Notes: generated by a model not told the origin, from the sequence alone. A DNA stretch of 64,000 nt from Aggregatibacter actinomycetemcomitans DSM 8324 (GCF_000372365.1 NZ_AQUU01000007.1:57029-121028); one strand, 5' to 3'; positions 50,226 to 61,100 are shown, counted from the stretch's first letter. Program-made: numbers and translations.

Positions 50226-50241
50226 ACACAAACGTTTGGAT
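50226..50241. promoter_or_regulatory. PurR-like box upstream of pepN-pyrD
   Basis: ACACAAACGTTTGGAT matches the PurR operator ACGCAAACGTTTGCGT in its whole AAACGTTTG core and at most other positions. PurR represses pyrD in E. coli; here pyrD is the next gene after pepN. Confidence 0.5.
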
Positions 50242-50329
50242 AAGGTTGCGGAAGAAAATCTATTTGCAACTTAGCGCTAAAAATCATATCCTTAACGGCA
50301 ATTTTTAGCCCTTAGAATTAGGTCGTTTT

Positions 50330-52939
50330 ATGTACGCTAAAGCCAAATACAGAAAAGATTACCAAACCCCCGATTTCACCGTCACCGATATTTATCTTGA
50401 TTTTCAATTAGAACCGGAAAAAACCATCGTTGTTGCCACAAGTAAATATCAACGTCTTAACGAAAAAAGCACCACATTGCGTTTAGACGGACATGATTTT
50501 CAATTTTCCTCCATCAAATTAAACGGCAAACCGTTTTCACAATATCAGCAGGATCACGAAAGTTTAACTTTGGACTTGGTTCAAGTGGCTGCAGAGCAAT
50601 TTGAACTGGAAATTACCACCGTTTTAAATCCTGCCGCCAATACGTCTTTACAGGGCTTGTATCAATCCGGCGACGCATTTTGTACCCAATGCGAAGCGGA
50701 AGGATTTCGTCAGATTACTTATATGTTAGACCGCCCCGATGTGTTGGCGCGTTACACCACTAAAATCACGGCGGACAAAGCCAAATATCCGTATTTGCTT
50801 TCTAACGGCAATCGCATTGCCGGTGGTGACTTGGATGATGGACGTCATTGGGTGGAGTGGAATGATCCCTTCCCGAAACCGAGTTATTTATTTGCCTTAG
50901 TGGCAGGGGGTTTTGATGTTCTGCAAGACAAATTCGTGACCAAAAGTGGGCGGGAAGTGGCATTGGAATTGTATGTCAATCGCGGCAATTTAGACCGTGC
51001 CGATTGGGCGATGCAAAGCCTGAAACGCGCCATGAAATGGGATGAAGACCGTTTTGGTTTGGAATACGACCTGGATATTTACATGATTGTCGCCGTGGAT
51101 TTCTTCAACATGGGCGCAATGGAAAATAAAGGGTTAAATATCTTTAATGACAAATATGTGCTTGCCAATCCGCAAACCGCAACAGATGATGATTATTTAG
51201 CCATTGAAAGCGTCATCGCACACGAATATTTCCATAACTGGACGGGCAACCGCGTGACTTGTCGTGACTGGTTCCAATTAAGTTTAAAAGAAGGCTTGAC
51301 GGTTTTTCGCGATCAGGAATTTTCCTCCGACACCGGCTCACGCCCGGTAAATCGCATTAATAACGTGAAATTCTTACGCACCGTGCAATTCGCCGAGGAT
51401 GCCGGCCCGATGGCACATCCGATTCGTCCGGAAAAAGTGATTGAAATGAATAATTTCTATACGGTGACCGTGTATGAAAAAGGCGCAGAAGTCATTCGTA
51501 TGTTGCACACCTTATTGGGCGAAAAAGGCTTCCAAAAAGGCATGAAGTTATACATCGCGGAAAATGACGGCAAAGCGGCGACCTGTGAAGATTTTGTTTC
51601 TGCGATGGAACGTGCCAATGAGTTGGATTTAACCCAATTTCGCCGTTGGTACAGCCAATCCGGTACGCCTGAATTGACCATCAGCGATCGTTATGACGAG
51701 AAAAATCATGTGTATCAATTGCAGGTTTCTCAATTAACTCCACCGACCGCCGACCAAATGGAAAAAGTGAATTTACATATTCCGTTGAAAATTGCGTTGT
51801 ATGACGAAAACGGCGTCGCGCAAACCTTATATGATTCCGAAGGTGTGGTGGATAATGTGTTGAACATTACCCAAAAAGACCAAACGTTTGAATTCCACAA
51901 TATTTACACCAAACCGGTGCCTGCCTTGTTGTCTGATTTCTCCGCACCGGTGAAATTGGATTATGATTACAAAACCAGCCAGCTGATTACTTTGGTAAAA
52001 TTTGCTGAAAACGGGTTTATTCGCTGGGATGCGGTGCAAATGTTACTTAACGCAGAGTTACGACGTAACGTAAGTAACTATCAGCAGGGCATTGAGTTAG
52101 ATTTATCTGCCGAAACGATTGCGGTGCTACAGCAAATTCTTACGAATTATCAAAAAGATATTGAGTTAACCAGTTTGATTTTAACCTTGCCGAAAGCAAC
52201 CGAGTTCGCCGAATTATTTAAAACCATTGACCCGGATACCATCAGCGCCGTGCGTGAATTCATGGCGCGTGCCATTGCCGAAAATCTGCAGGAATTATTG
52301 TTTAAAACCTACAATCAAATTCGCTTGGATGAATATAAAATTGAGCGTCAGGACATTGCTTTACGCAAACTGCGCAACGTTTGTTTGAGCTATCTGGCTT
52401 ACACCAATATGGGCAATAACCTGGTGAATAAACATTATTCCTATTCCAACAATATGACCGACACGCTTGCGGCGTTAACCGCTGCAACGCAAGCCAAATT
52501 GCCTTACCGCGATAATCTGTTGGCGGATTTTGAACAAAAATGGCAACAAGACGGCTTGGTGATGGACAAATGGTTTGCTTTGCAAGCCAGCCGCCCGGAA
52601 GAAAATGTGTTGAACAATGTGATGCAGTTAATGGAGCACCCGAGCTTCAATTTCAATAATCCGAATCGTGTACGTTCGTTAGTCGGCACATTCGCAGGGC
52701 AAAATTTAAAAGCCTTCCATGCCATTGACGGTTCCGGCTATCGTTTCTTAACGGATATTTTGATTAAACTGAATAAAAGCAACCCGCAAGTAGCTTCTCG
52801 CTTAATTGAACCGTTAATTCGTTTTGTCCGTTATGATGCGCAACGCCAAACGTTGATGAAACGCGCCTTAGAACGTATCAGCGAAACGGAAGATTTATCC
52901 CGCGATTTGTACGAGAAAATCGAAAAAGCATTACAGTAA
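50330..52939 (+). CDS. pepN: Aminopeptidase N
   Basis: An 869-residue M1 zinc aminopeptidase acting broadly on N-terminal residues of peptides in the cytoplasm. The GAMENKGL exopeptidase motif is followed by the zinc site H298-E-Y-F-H302-NWTGNR and a distal glutamate in LKEGLT. Normal length for the gammaproteobacterial enzyme. It is followed 72 bp later by pyrD, with a terminator-like hairpin between. Confidence 0.97.
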   Translation: MYAKAKYRKDYQTPDFTVTDIYLDFQLEPEKTIVVATSKYQRLNEKSTTLRLDGHDFQFSSIKLNGKPFSQYQQDHESLTLDLVQVAAEQFELEITTVLNPAANTSLQGLYQSGDAFCTQCEAEGFRQITYMLDRPDVLARYTTKITADKAKYPYLLSNGNRIAGGDLDDGRHWVEWNDPFPKPSYLFALVAGGFDVLQDKFVTKSGREVALELYVNRGNLDRADWAMQSLKRAMKWDEDRFGLEYDLDIYMIVAVDFFNMGAMENKGLNIFNDKYVLANPQTATDDDYLAIESVIAHEYFHNWTGNRVTCRDWFQLSLKEGLTVFRDQEFSSDTGSRPVNRINNVKFLRTVQFAEDAGPMAHPIRPEKVIEMNNFYTVTVYEKGAEVIRMLHTLLGEKGFQKGMKLYIAENDGKAATCEDFVSAMERANELDLTQFRRWYSQSGTPELTISDRYDEKNHVYQLQVSQLTPPTADQMEKVNLHIPLKIALYDENGVAQTLYDSEGVVDNVLNITQKDQTFEFHNIYTKPVPALLSDFSAPVKLDYDYKTSQLITLVKFAENGFIRWDAVQMLLNAELRRNVSNYQQGIELDLSAETIAVLQQILTNYQKDIELTSLILTLPKATEFAELFKTIDPDTISAVREFMARAIAENLQELLFKTYNQIRLDEYKIERQDIALRKLRNVCLSYLAYTNMGNNLVNKHYSYSNNMTDTLAALTAATQAKLPYRDNLLADFEQKWQQDGLVMDKWFALQASRPEENVLNNVMQLMEHPSFNFNNPNRVRSLVGTFAGQNLKAFHAIDGSGYRFLTDILIKLNKSNPQVASRLIEPLIRFVRYDAQRQTLMKRALERISETEDLSRDLYEKIEKALQ

Positions 52940-52943
52940 TATC

Positions 52944-52975
52944 AAAAAGTGCGGTTAATTTTGACCGCACTTTTT
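52944..52975 (+). terminator. Inverted uptake-signal terminator between pepN and pyrD
   Basis: AAAAAGTGCGGT (52944-52955) and ACCGCACTTTTT (52964-52975), an 8-base loop and T-run. Confidence 0.85.
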
Positions 52976-53011
52976 CATTCCACAGTTAACTATCCGGAGA
53001 GATAAACGAGT

Positions 53012-54031
53012 ATGTATTCTTTGATTCGTAAAGGGATTTTCGCCCTTGATGCCGAAAATGCCCATAACCTAGCCATAAAAACCCTTGCTTTGGCAGCCTA
53101 TCCGCCGTTACATTTTCTGTTAAAACAGCTTTTAAATTGCCCGTCGGGTACGCCGAAAACCGTCATGGGTATTACGTTTAAAAACCCTATCGGCTTGGCG
53201 GCGGGCGCAGATAAAAACGGCGAAGCCATTGATGGTTTCGGCGCCATGGGATTCGGTTTTATTGAAGTGGGCACCGTCACGCCTTTAGCGCAAGAGGGCA
53301 ATGCAAAGCCGCGTCAATTCCGTTTAATTGAAGCGGAGGGTATTATTAATCGCAACGGTTTCAATAATTATGGTATCGATCATCTCATAGAAAACGTGAA
53401 AAAAGCCAAATACGACGGTGTGCTTGGCATTAATATCGGTAAAAATAAGCTAACGCCATTAGAACAAGGCAAGGATGATTACATCATTTGCCTCAATAAA
53501 GCCTATAACTATGCGGGCTACATCACCGTAAATATTTCTTCGCCGAATACGCCGGATTTACGTCAATTACAATACGGCGATTATTTTGATGATTTGCTGC
53601 AAAGCATTAAAAGACGCCAACAAGCGCTGGCGGAACAATATCAAAAATATGTACCTATTGCGGTGAAAATCGCCCCGGATTTAACGGAAGCGGAGCTGGT
53701 TCAAATTGCCGATACGTTATTACGTCATAAAATGGACGGCGTGATTGCCACCAATACGACAATTTCTCGCGACAACGTCACAAATTTAAAAAATGCCGAA
53801 CAGCAGGGCGGATTAAGCGGAAAACCGCTACAACATAAAAGCACGGTAATTATCGCCCGATTACATCAGGAACTAAAAGGACAAATCCCAATTATCGGCA
53901 GTGGCGGCATTGACGGTGTACAAAACGCACAAGAAAAAATCCGGGCGGGCGCCGAGCTTTTGCAAGTGTATTCAGGATTGATTTACCACGGACCGAAATT
54001 GGTGAAAACATTAGTTGAGGCGATTAAATAG
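53012..54031 (+). CDS. pyrD: Dihydroorotate dehydrogenase (quinone), class 2
   Basis: A 339-residue FMN enzyme bound to the inner membrane by an N-terminal hydrophobic helix region ([20 protein letters not shown]). It oxidises dihydroorotate to orotate with quinone as acceptor, in pyrimidine synthesis. [14 protein letters not shown] contains the catalytic serine; the FMN site includes IGSGGI and the C-terminal YSGLIYHGP. Confidence 0.96.
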   Translation: MYSLIRKGIFALDAENAHNLAIKTLALAAYPPLHFLLKQLLNCPSGTPKTVMGITFKNPIGLAAGADKNGEAIDGFGAMGFGFIEVGTVTPLAQEGNAKPRQFRLIEAEGIINRNGFNNYGIDHLIENVKKAKYDGVLGINIGKNKLTPLEQGKDDYIICLNKAYNYAGYITVNISSPNTPDLRQLQYGDYFDDLLQSIKRRQQALAEQYQKYVPIAVKIAPDLTEAELVQIADTLLRHKMDGVIATNTTISRDNVTNLKNAEQQGGLSGKPLQHKSTVIIARLHQELKGQIPIIGSGGIDGVQNAQEKIRAGAELLQVYSGLIYHGPKLVKTLVEAIK

Positions 54032-54044
54032 GGGGCATATCAAC

Positions 54045-54547
54045 ATGACAAAATACGATTTGCTTACGCAGAAGCCAGAAAACTAGCCGGTGAAGGCGAA
54101 GTCACCAGAGCGCATTATGCGCGTCATTTAGTGCAAATCGGCAAAGTCTCTAACGACGGGCAAGCCTTTAAACGTTATTTGGGACAGGGCAAGTCTGCTT
54201 ATGTGAAGCCGCAATGGGCGGACATTCCAACCACCATTGACATTATTCACCAAGCCGGTGGCGCTGCCGTGTTGGCGCATCCGTTGCGTTACACCATGAC
54301 TATGAAATGGGTGCGAAAACTAGCGGAGAATTTTAAAAGTTGGGGCGGTGATGCCATGGAAATTTCCGGTTGCGGGCAACGTCCCGATCAATTTCAATTG
54401 CTGGTAAAACTGGCTGAGGAACACCAATTGGCGGGTTCGATGGGATCGGATTTTCACTTTCCTTGCGCGTGGGTGGAACTAGGAAAACTAAAACCGCTGC
54501 CGGAACACATTCCTTTTGTCTTAAATATAAAAAATGACCTTGCCTGA
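54045..54547 (+). pseudogene. rnm: Deleted rnm/yciV (PHP-domain exoribonuclease)
   Basis: Begins MTKYDL as intact genes do, then jumps frame and position to FAYAEARKLAGEGEVTRAHY. The C-terminal part is then nearly complete: IIHQAGGAAVLAHPLRY and MGSDFHFPCAWVELG. Intact YciV/RNase AM proteins have about 270-290 residues; here about 100 residues with the first metal-binding motifs (HSHTTASDG) are lost. RNase AM matures the 5' end of rRNA in E. coli. Just after pyrD, as in H. influenzae. No function is expected. Confidence 0.82.
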
Positions 54548-54784
54548 ACAGCAGTCCATTAAAAATACCTTGTAAAACGACCGCACTTTAAGGTGTTACC
54601 CTGCACAAATCCAGCTGGCTGATGAGTCAATAAAGGCTTTGACCTTCGCCACCAAATTTTATCTAAATTGCGTTGAGTTTGTCCATTTATTGCGCCGTTT
54701 GGAAAAAAGTAGTTGACCTGCTTAAAGATAGTCAGCAATATAGCGGGCAATTTTACACAGATTAATTGAAATTAGGTAATAATA

Positions 54785-57391
54785 ATGAGTAAATCCTTAG
54801 TTATTGTGGAGTCGCCGGCAAAGGCGAAAACCATTAATAAATATTTAGGAAACAATTATGTAGTGAAATCCAGCGTGGGGCATATTCGCGATTTGCCAAC
54901 CGTGGGTTCCTCCACTGGAGAAAAAGCCAAAGCCATTTCCACCAAAGGGCTCAGTGCGGAAGAAAAACAGGCGATAAAACACAAAAAAGAACAGGAAGCT
55001 TTAGTCAAACGCATGGGCATTGACCCTTATCACAGTTGGAAAGCCAACTATCAGATTCTCCCCGGCAAAGAAAAAGTGGTTGCCGAACTGAAATCTCTCG
55101 CAAAAAAAGTTGATCATATTTACCTCGCCACCGATTTGGATAGAGAAGGAGAGGCGATTGCCTGGCATTTGCGTGAAGTCATCGGCGGCGATGATGAACG
55201 TTATAGCCGCGTGGTGTTTAATGAAATTACCAAAAACGCCATTAAACAAGCCTTTGAACACCCCGAACATTTGAATATGGATCGCGTTAACGCACAGCAA
55301 ACCCGCCGCTTTTTGGACCGCGTGGTAGGCTTTATGGTCTCACCGTTACTTTGGAAAAAAGTGGCGCGCGGTTTATCTGCCGGTCGTGTGCAATCGGTGG
55401 CGGTGAAGTTAATCGTTGAGCGTGAACGTGAAATTAAGGCTTTCGTGCCACAGGAATATTGGGAAGTCTCCGTGCTCACCAATACACCGAAAGGCGATGA
55501 AATTCGCTTGGATGTGGTTCAATTTAAAGGTAAGAAATTCGAGCCGAAAAATGCCGAGCAGGCGCAAAGTGCGGTGGATTTTTTAAGTAAATCCGACTAT
55601 GTGATTTCCGATTTGGAAACCAAGCCGACCAGTTCCCGCCCAAGAGCGCCGTTTATTACCTCAACCTTACAACAAACCGCTAGCACCCGTTTAGGCTTCG
55701 GTGTGAAAAAAACCATGATGTTGGCGCAACGTTTGTATGAAGCCGGTTACATCACTTATATGCGTACCGACTCCACCAATTTAAGCCAGGATGCGCTGAA
55801 TATGGTACGCGGCTACATTGAAAAACAGTACGGTCAAACCTATTTGCCGGCAAAACCGAATTTTTATTCCAGCAAAGAAAATGCGCAGGAAGCCCATGAA
55901 GCTATTCGTCCGTCCGATATCAATGTGGGCTTGGATGACTTAGCGGGCATGGAAAAAGACGCGGTGCGTTTATATGATTTAATCTGGCGTCAATTTGTGG
56001 CATGTCAAATGCCTGCGGCACAATATGACAGCACAACATTAACCGTAACAGCGGGGGATTACAGTTTAACCGCGAAAGGGCGCATTTTACGTTTTGACGG
56101 TTGGACCAAAGTGTTACTGCAACAAAGTAAATCTGCAGAAGATCAGGCGTTACCGGCGGTTTCCGTTAACGATAAACTTAACTTGTCGGAAGTGCAACCG
56201 CAGCAATATTTCACCAAACCGCCGGCACGTTTCTCTGAAGCAGCGTTGGTAAAAGAATTGGAAAAACGTGGTATCGGCCGTCCTTCCACTTATGCAGCGA
56301 TTATCTCTACAATTCAGGAACGCGGTTATGTACGCACCGAAAATCGTCGTTTCTATGCGGAAAAAATGGGGGAAATCGTAACGGATCGGTTGAATCAGTC
56401 TTTCGCCGATTTAATGAACTACGATTTCACCGCTAATATGGAAGACGTACTGGACCAAATTGCTTCCGGGGATAAAAACTGGAAAACCGAATTAAACCAA
56501 TTCTTCAAAGACTTCTCGACCCAATTGACCAAAGCGGAATTAGATGAATTGGAGGGCGGTATGCGCCCGAATAATTTGGTTGAGACGGATATTTGTTGCC
56601 CGACTTGCGGTCGCAATATGGCGATCAGAACCGCCAGTACAGGCGTATTCTTAGGCTGCACCGGCTATGCCTTACCACCGAAAGCACGTTGCAAAACCAC
56701 CATTAACCTGGTTCCTGAAGCGGAACTATTAAATGTGTTGGACGACGCGTCGGAAACCAAAGCGCTAATGGAACGTAAACGCTGCCCGAAATGCGGTACG
56801 GCGATGGACAGTTATATTATCGATCCTCATCGAAAACTACATATTTGCGGCAATAACCCGAATTGTGACGGCTATTTAGTCGAAGAAGGTAAGTTTAAGA
56901 TTAAAGGTTATGACGGCCCAATCGTTGAATGCGATAAATGCGGCGGTGATATGCACCTTAAACTGGGGCGCTTCGGTAAGTATATGGCGTGTACACAATG
57001 CGATAATACGCGCAAAATTCTGAAAAACGGCGAAGTGGCGCCACCGAAAGAAGAACCGATTCATTTCCCGGAATTAAAATGCGAAAAATCCGATGCTTAT
57101 TTCGTCTTGCGAGATGGCGCGGGCGGGGTGTTTATGTCCGCGCATAATTTCCCGAAATCCCGTGAAACCCGTGCACCTAAAGTGGCGGAATTGGCGTTAT
57201 ATCGTGAGCGGCTGCCGGAAAAATTAAGCTATCTGGCTGACGCACCACAAACGGATCCGGAAGGCAGTGAAGCCATCATTCGCTTTAGTCGTAAAGAAAA
57301 ACGTCAATATGTCACCTCCGAAAAGAATGGCAAGGCGACAAAATGGATAGTGGATTTTGTTGATGGGAAGTGGGTAGAGCGAAAGAAATAA
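54785..57391 (+). CDS. topA: DNA topoisomerase I
   Basis: An 868-residue type IA topoisomerase that relaxes negative supercoils. There is a TOPRIM domain at the N-terminus ([27 protein letters not shown]). The active-site tyrosine is Y325 in [10 protein letters not shown]. Three C4-type zinc ribbons are seen: [17 protein letters not shown] and CDKCGGDM. The last ~100 residues are basic DNA-binding repeats. Confidence 0.97.
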   Translation: MSKSLVIVESPAKAKTINKYLGNNYVVKSSVGHIRDLPTVGSSTGEKAKAISTKGLSAEEKQAIKHKKEQEALVKRMGIDPYHSWKANYQILPGKEKVVAELKSLAKKVDHIYLATDLDREGEAIAWHLREVIGGDDERYSRVVFNEITKNAIKQAFEHPEHLNMDRVNAQQTRRFLDRVVGFMVSPLLWKKVARGLSAGRVQSVAVKLIVEREREIKAFVPQEYWEVSVLTNTPKGDEIRLDVVQFKGKKFEPKNAEQAQSAVDFLSKSDYVISDLETKPTSSRPRAPFITSTLQQTASTRLGFGVKKTMMLAQRLYEAGYITYMRTDSTNLSQDALNMVRGYIEKQYGQTYLPAKPNFYSSKENAQEAHEAIRPSDINVGLDDLAGMEKDAVRLYDLIWRQFVACQMPAAQYDSTTLTVTAGDYSLTAKGRILRFDGWTKVLLQQSKSAEDQALPAVSVNDKLNLSEVQPQQYFTKPPARFSEAALVKELEKRGIGRPSTYAAIISTIQERGYVRTENRRFYAEKMGEIVTDRLNQSFADLMNYDFTANMEDVLDQIASGDKNWKTELNQFFKDFSTQLTKAELDELEGGMRPNNLVETDICCPTCGRNMAIRTASTGVFLGCTGYALPPKARCKTTINLVPEAELLNVLDDASETKALMERKRCPKCGTAMDSYIIDPHRKLHICGNNPNCDGYLVEEGKFKIKGYDGPIVECDKCGGDMHLKLGRFGKYMACTQCDNTRKILKNGEVAPPKEEPIHFPELKCEKSDAYFVLRDGAGGVFMSAHNFPKSRETRAPKVAELALYRERLPEKLSYLADAPQTDPEGSEAIIRFSRKEKRQYVTSEKNGKATKWIVDFVDGKWVERKK

Positions 57392-57413
57392 AACAGATTT
57401 TCGTTCATGCTTC

Positions 57414-57462
57414 TTAAAAAGTGCGGTTAAAAAAACAATTAAATTTTTAACCGCACTTTTTA
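57414..57462. terminator. Inverted uptake-signal terminator between topA and the DUF4198 gene
   Basis: AAAAAGTGCGGTTAA (57416-57430) and TTAACCGCACTTTTT (57447-57461) between convergent genes. Confidence 0.88.
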
Positions 57463-57475
57463 TTGATAAAAGAAA

Positions 57476-58312
57476 TTAGTGATGGTGGTGATGTTCGTGA
57501 GGTTTATATTCCGCGCGTTTTTCTCCCACCGGCAATACCAGCGTCGCGTAATTTGCCGAATGTTGACACACTTTAGGGTCACCAAACGGAATCTTGTGTA
57601 TAACTTTTACTTTCCATAAACCTTCAACTAACGGTAAGAAATTAACTTTGCCATCTTTGTCCGTTTTACTCGAAAAACCTTGTACTTCACGGTGGTCTTC
57701 CGCTGATTCAATATCTTTAACTAGCACGGTGTCAGCTGTTGCAATAACAACCTCGCCGGCTAATGGCTTACCTTTATAAAAAATTTGTAACGGGAAAACT
57801 TCACCAGCTTTGAGTTCTGCGGGACTTTTTAGTGGTACAATTTCTAACTCTTGCCCTAATTTTTCTTTATAAATTGTCGAATCTATTTTGCCACCGACAG
57901 TAACCAAACTTTTACCAAACATTTGAGTTTGCTCACAGTAGGTAGCATCTTTCATTTGTTGCATATTTTCTTGTTTCCAGCCTTTAGCATTTTGTGACCA
58001 GAAAATCGGTTTATAGGTAGCTGAGACCCAATAAGAACCCTCTGCCAACGGTTTTTCAGCGGTGTATTGATAATTTTCGCCTTGTTGCTTCAATTCGGTG
58101 GTATTTCCGTTTTTATCGGTTAATTCAAGTGGTGCAAAAAAATGCAGTCGATCATCAGCAATTTTTTCTGCATATGGGAAATGATGTCCGTATCCTAAAT
58201 CTGCTTTTAATATATCTTCCGCACTAATATGGGACGGTGCGGTCACCCATAGATCATGCGCTTGTGTTAAACTACTTAATCCTAATAGTGTAATTAGTAA
58301 TGATTTTTTCAT
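57476..58312 (-). CDS. Periplasmic DUF4198 protein with C-terminal histidine tail (nickel/cobalt uptake type)
   Basis: A 278-residue secreted protein. It has a signal peptide (to about 18, LSSLTQA), then HDLWVTAP, which is the conserved opening of DUF4198 proteins (NikK/CbiK type), a beta-rich body, and a tail ending EHHHHH. Such proteins support CbiMNQO/NikMNQO-type nickel or cobalt uptake in Pasteurellaceae. No transporter gene is adjacent here. Histidine-rich ends and the N-terminal His after cleavage suggest metal binding. Start 58312 has an AAGGA site. Confidence 0.8.
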   Translation of the reverse strand: MKKSLLITLLGLSSLTQAHDLWVTAPSHISAEDILKADLGYGHHFPYAEKIADDRLHFFAPLELTDKNGNTTELKQQGENYQYTAEKPLAEGSYWVSATYKPIFWSQNAKGWKQENMQQMKDATYCEQTQMFGKSLVTVGGKIDSTIYKEKLGQELEIVPLKSPAELKAGEVFPLQIFYKGKPLAGEVVIATADTVLVKDIESAEDHREVQGFSSKTDKDGKVNFLPLVEGLWKVKVIHKIPFGDPKVCQHSANYATLVLPVGEKRAEYKPHEHHHHH

Positions 58313-58438
58313 TGTTTTTCCTTCTGAGTTAAATAAGTTATGTTGAATTAATAGAAAGTAATTTTTTGAAGGAAAAAAAGTAAAGCAAAAAGAGGGCATA
58401 GTCAATACAAAAATGCCCGCTACGCCTAAATTTTTAAA

Positions 58439-59371
58439 TTAATCATTGTTCTTTGACGGCTTAATCGCCAGCAAATTGGAGTTAAGCTTACTAATTACAT
58501 GTTCTGCCGTATTGCCTAAAAAGGCAGCTGAAAGCCCGGTTCTACCAATAGTACCCAAAATCACTAATTCGGCTTCAATTCTCTCTGCGACCTGAGGGAT
58601 GACATCTTCCGGGAAGCCTTCAAGTACATGAGTGTGATCCTCACTGATGCCATATTTCTGACGCAGCGCCTTCATATTGATTAAATATTGTCCACGCAAA
58701 CCGCTGCTATATTCACCTGAACTGAATTCCGGCAAATCAATTACCATATTAATCGGTGTCGGTGGATAGGCTGTGACAAGATGAATATTGCCACGATCTA
58801 AAGAATCAGCTAAATCCATACTTAATGAAACCAGTTCATCATTAAAAGAACTATGGGCTTCATTTTCATCATCAGATACGTTCACGGCAACTAAAATCCG
58901 ACGCTGATGTTTCCAGTCACCGTCTTTTACTACTAAAATCGGTACCGGGCATTTGCGTAATAATTGCCAATCTACAGGTGTAACAATAAGCGATTTCAAG
59001 CTTTCTTCAGCTTTCGTATATTTCACGACCAAATCATAGCCTTGCGTTTCAACTTCCGTTGTGATGGCTTCCGCTTCATTGCTGTTCCAAACAACGGTAG
59101 TAGCAAATTCAATGCCATCAGAAGCATATTTTTCAATATAAGGCCAGATAGCTAATTTACGCTGTTCAATAACGTTGTTATGCATTTCGGAGCGTTCTTC
59201 CGAAGAAAGTAACGCCGACATTTCATAAGATAAATCGTAAATTGCGAGGAAAAGGGTAATTTTGACAGGAGATGGGCTTTTTTGTTCTTGCGCCAGACGA
59301 ACTGCTCTGGCAAGGGCATATTGTTTGTCATTTTCGGGGTTTAAAACCACCAGTATCTTATTGAATTTCAT
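58439..59371 (-). CDS. uspE: Universal stress protein UspE
   Basis: A 310-residue protein with two tandem Usp domains (about 1-145 and 155-300): KILVVLNPEN and RILVAVNVSDDE are the domain starts, and the second ends GTIGRTGLSAAFLGNTAEHV. A GGAGG site lies before the ATG at 59371. Downstream of fnr on the same strand, the same neighbourhood as in E. coli (fnr-uspE). Confidence 0.93.
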   Translation of the reverse strand: MKFNKILVVLNPENDKQYALARAVRLAQEQKSPSPVKITLFLAIYDLSYEMSALLSSEERSEMHNNVIEQRKLAIWPYIEKYASDGIEFATTVVWNSNEAEAITTEVETQGYDLVVKYTKAEESLKSLIVTPVDWQLLRKCPVPILVVKDGDWKHQRRILVAVNVSDDENEAHSSFNDELVSLSMDLADSLDRGNIHLVTAYPPTPINMVIDLPEFSSGEYSSGLRGQYLINMKALRQKYGISEDHTHVLEGFPEDVIPQVAERIEAELVILGTIGRTGLSAAFLGNTAEHVISKLNSNLLAIKPSKNND

Positions 59372-59489
59372 ATACAACCTCCATTTATTGGTATAATAGG
59401 GTAGAACATTATTGAATAAATAACAAGGCAGGCAGTTTAAAAAGGTGATCCGATGCAATATTTTATATTACACCGGAAGAATGAACGGA

Positions 59490-60263
59490 CTAAATAATCA
59501 GTTGAATTTTGTTTTTGTTGGTACCGGATAGTTCGATTAATTCCGCCATATTATTAATCGTAATGTATTTTCCTTGAACCGATAATACACCAAGTTTTTG
59601 GAAGCGACCGAGTAAACGACTGATAGTTTCGACGGTTAAACCGAGATAATTGCCGATATCACCACGAGTCATGGTTAAGCGGAATTCCCTGGCAGAAAAA
59701 CCTCGGGCGGAGTAGCGTTGAGATAAGTTATAAATAAATGCGGCAAGACGTTCTTCTGCATTCATTTTAGAGAGTAATAAAATCATTTCCTGATCACTTT
59801 TAATTTCATTACTCATTAAACGCATAATTTGCTGGCGCAGTTTAGGCATTTTGCCGGATAAATCATCCAAAATATCGAACGGAATTTCACATACCATTGC
59901 CGTTTCTAACGCTTGAGCAAAACTCGGATGTTGCATATTCATAATGGCATCGAACCCCACCAAATCGCCCGGTAAATGAAAAGAGGTAATTTGTTCTTCG
60001 CCTGTTTCGCTAATGGTATAAGATTTGATTGTGCCGGAACGGATAGCGTAGAGTGAGGTCAGCTCATCGCCCGCTTTAAAAAGTACTTGGGATTTCTGTA
60101 TAGGTTTTTTACGTTCAATAATATTATCTAACTGATCTAATTCGTGTTCATTCAAAGTAAAAGGAATACATAGCTGGCTAATGCTACAATTTTGGCAATG
60201 AATGGCACACCCCCCGGATTGAACTCGACGTCCTAATTTTGTTTCTGTCGCTAAAATTTTCAT
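59490..60263 (-). CDS. fnr: Anaerobic regulator FNR
   Basis: A 257-residue CRP-family activator with an oxygen-labile [4Fe-4S] cluster. The cysteine set C23, C26, C32 (in [12 protein letters not shown]) and a distal cysteine in MVCEIPF match E. coli C20, C23, C29 and C122. The effector domain, dimer helix and HTH ([20 protein letters not shown]) are intact. An FNR box lies in the divergent promoter region, suggesting autoregulation. Confidence 0.96.
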   Translation of the reverse strand: MKILATETKLGRRVQSGGCAIHCQNCSISQLCIPFTLNEHELDQLDNIIERKKPIQKSQVLFKAGDELTSLYAIRSGTIKSYTISETGEEQITSFHLPGDLVGFDAIMNMQHPSFAQALETAMVCEIPFDILDDLSGKMPKLRQQIMRLMSNEIKSDQEMILLLSKMNAEERLAAFIYNLSQRYSARGFSAREFRLTMTRGDIGNYLGLTVETISRLLGRFQKLGVLSVQGKYITINNMAELIELSGTNKNKIQLII

Positions 60264-60306
60264 TTATGCCCCAAATTACAGAAAAATTGAAAAAAATCGT
60301 GTAAAA

Positions 60307-60320
60307 TTGATCTAGCTCAA
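60307..60320. promoter_or_regulatory. FNR box between fnr and a small membrane-protein gene
   Basis: TTGATCTAGCTCAA matches TTGATNNNNATCAA at 9 of 10 fixed positions. It lies 44 bp before the fnr start and 51 bp before the divergent small gene. Confidence 0.8.
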
Positions 60321-60370
60321 TAGTACCACTAATTCATTAATTTAAGAAGTATAAACATAAGTGAGGATAT

Positions 60371-60541
60371 ATGGCTGCTGAAAAACTGACTAAGAAACGC
60401 TTAATTCAAATTCTCATTATGCTGATAGTCCTGCTTACCGCATTTTTTTATCGCACGTTTTATTATGAAGCCAGTGGAACAGGTCAACCACCGGCAAAAA
60501 CACTTGAAAAAAACACCGCACTTTCTGAGAATAAAAATTAA
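60371..60541 (+). CDS. 56-residue single-helix membrane protein
   Basis: Reads MAAEKLTKKRLIQILIMLIV and continues with a hydrophobic stretch (about 11-27), then a polar Thr/Pro/Lys tail ending LSENKN. A GTGAGGA site precedes the ATG. It is missed by length cut-offs. It starts 51 bp downstream of the FNR box and ends before a terminator, so it is a real transcription unit and may be induced without oxygen. The tail contains an uptake signal. Function unknown. Confidence 0.7.
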   Translation: MAAEKLTKKRLIQILIMLIVLLTAFFYRTFYYEASGTGQPPAKTLEKNTALSENKN

Positions 60542-60558
60542 GTTTTGGAATGAGAAAA

Positions 60559-60594
60559 AGAAAGGCTAAATCAATGTGACTTAGCCTTTTATTT
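60559..60594. terminator. Terminator between the small gene and ferritin
   Basis: AAAGGCTAA (60561-60569) pairs with TTAGCCTTT (60581-60589), with A and T runs on both sides; serves convergent genes. Confidence 0.85.
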
Positions 60595-60602
60595 AAACCG
60601 GA

Positions 60603-61100
60603 CTAGTTGCTTTCTGCTAAAGCGCCTAAATCTTTATCAACAAGGAATAAACCTTTTCCATCTTCGCCAAGAAGATTCAGTTTATCCAAAATTCCGCTGA
60701 ATAATTTTTCTTCTTCGTGCTGTTCTTCAACGTACCATTGTAAGAAGTTAAAAGCAGAGTAGTCCTTCTCTTCAAATGTTCTACCAACCAATTCATTGAT
60801 TTTGGCAGTAATCAATTTTTCATGTTCGTATGTTAATTCAAGTACTTGTTTTAACGAAGCGAATTGGTGTGGCGGTTCATCAATTGCAGTAATGACAGCC
60901 AATGCGCCGGTTTCATTTAAATAAGTGAACAGTTTACGCATATGTTGCATTTCTTCAGCTGCGTGTGCAGATAAGAATTTTGCCGCGCCTTCTAAGCCTT
61001 GTTGTTCACACCAGGCGCTCATTTGTAAATATAAATTAGAAGAATAAAACTCTAAATTCATTTGGTCGTTTAATAGTTTAACCACATCATTTGATAACAT
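60603..61100 (-). CDS. ftnB: Non-haem ferritin, second copy
   Basis: A 165-residue ferritin with four-helix bundle and C-terminal helix. Ferroxidase ligands are in [29 protein letters not shown] and [20 protein letters not shown]. It starts 15 bp after the first ferritin gene, so both are co-transcribed. H. influenzae has the same pair. Subunits may form a mixed 24-mer. The symbol is by analogy. Confidence 0.93.
   Translation of the reverse strand: MLSNDVVKLLNDQMNLEFYSSNLYLQMSAWCEQQGLEGAAKFLSAHAAEEMQHMRKLFTYLNETGALAVITAIDEPPHQFASLKQVLELTYEHEKLITAKINELVGRTFEEKDYSAFNFLQWYVEEQHEEEKLFSGILDKLNLLGEDGKGLFLVDKDLGALAESN

Noticed and set aside
54559..54750. 63-residue minus-strand frame between rnm remnant and topA
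   Set aside because: No ribosome site, no recognisable motif, and it is flanked by an uptake signal; probably chance.
59395..59440. FNR-like site before uspE
   Set aside because: TTGTT and TTCAA are separated by five, not four, bases and lack the ATCAA half.
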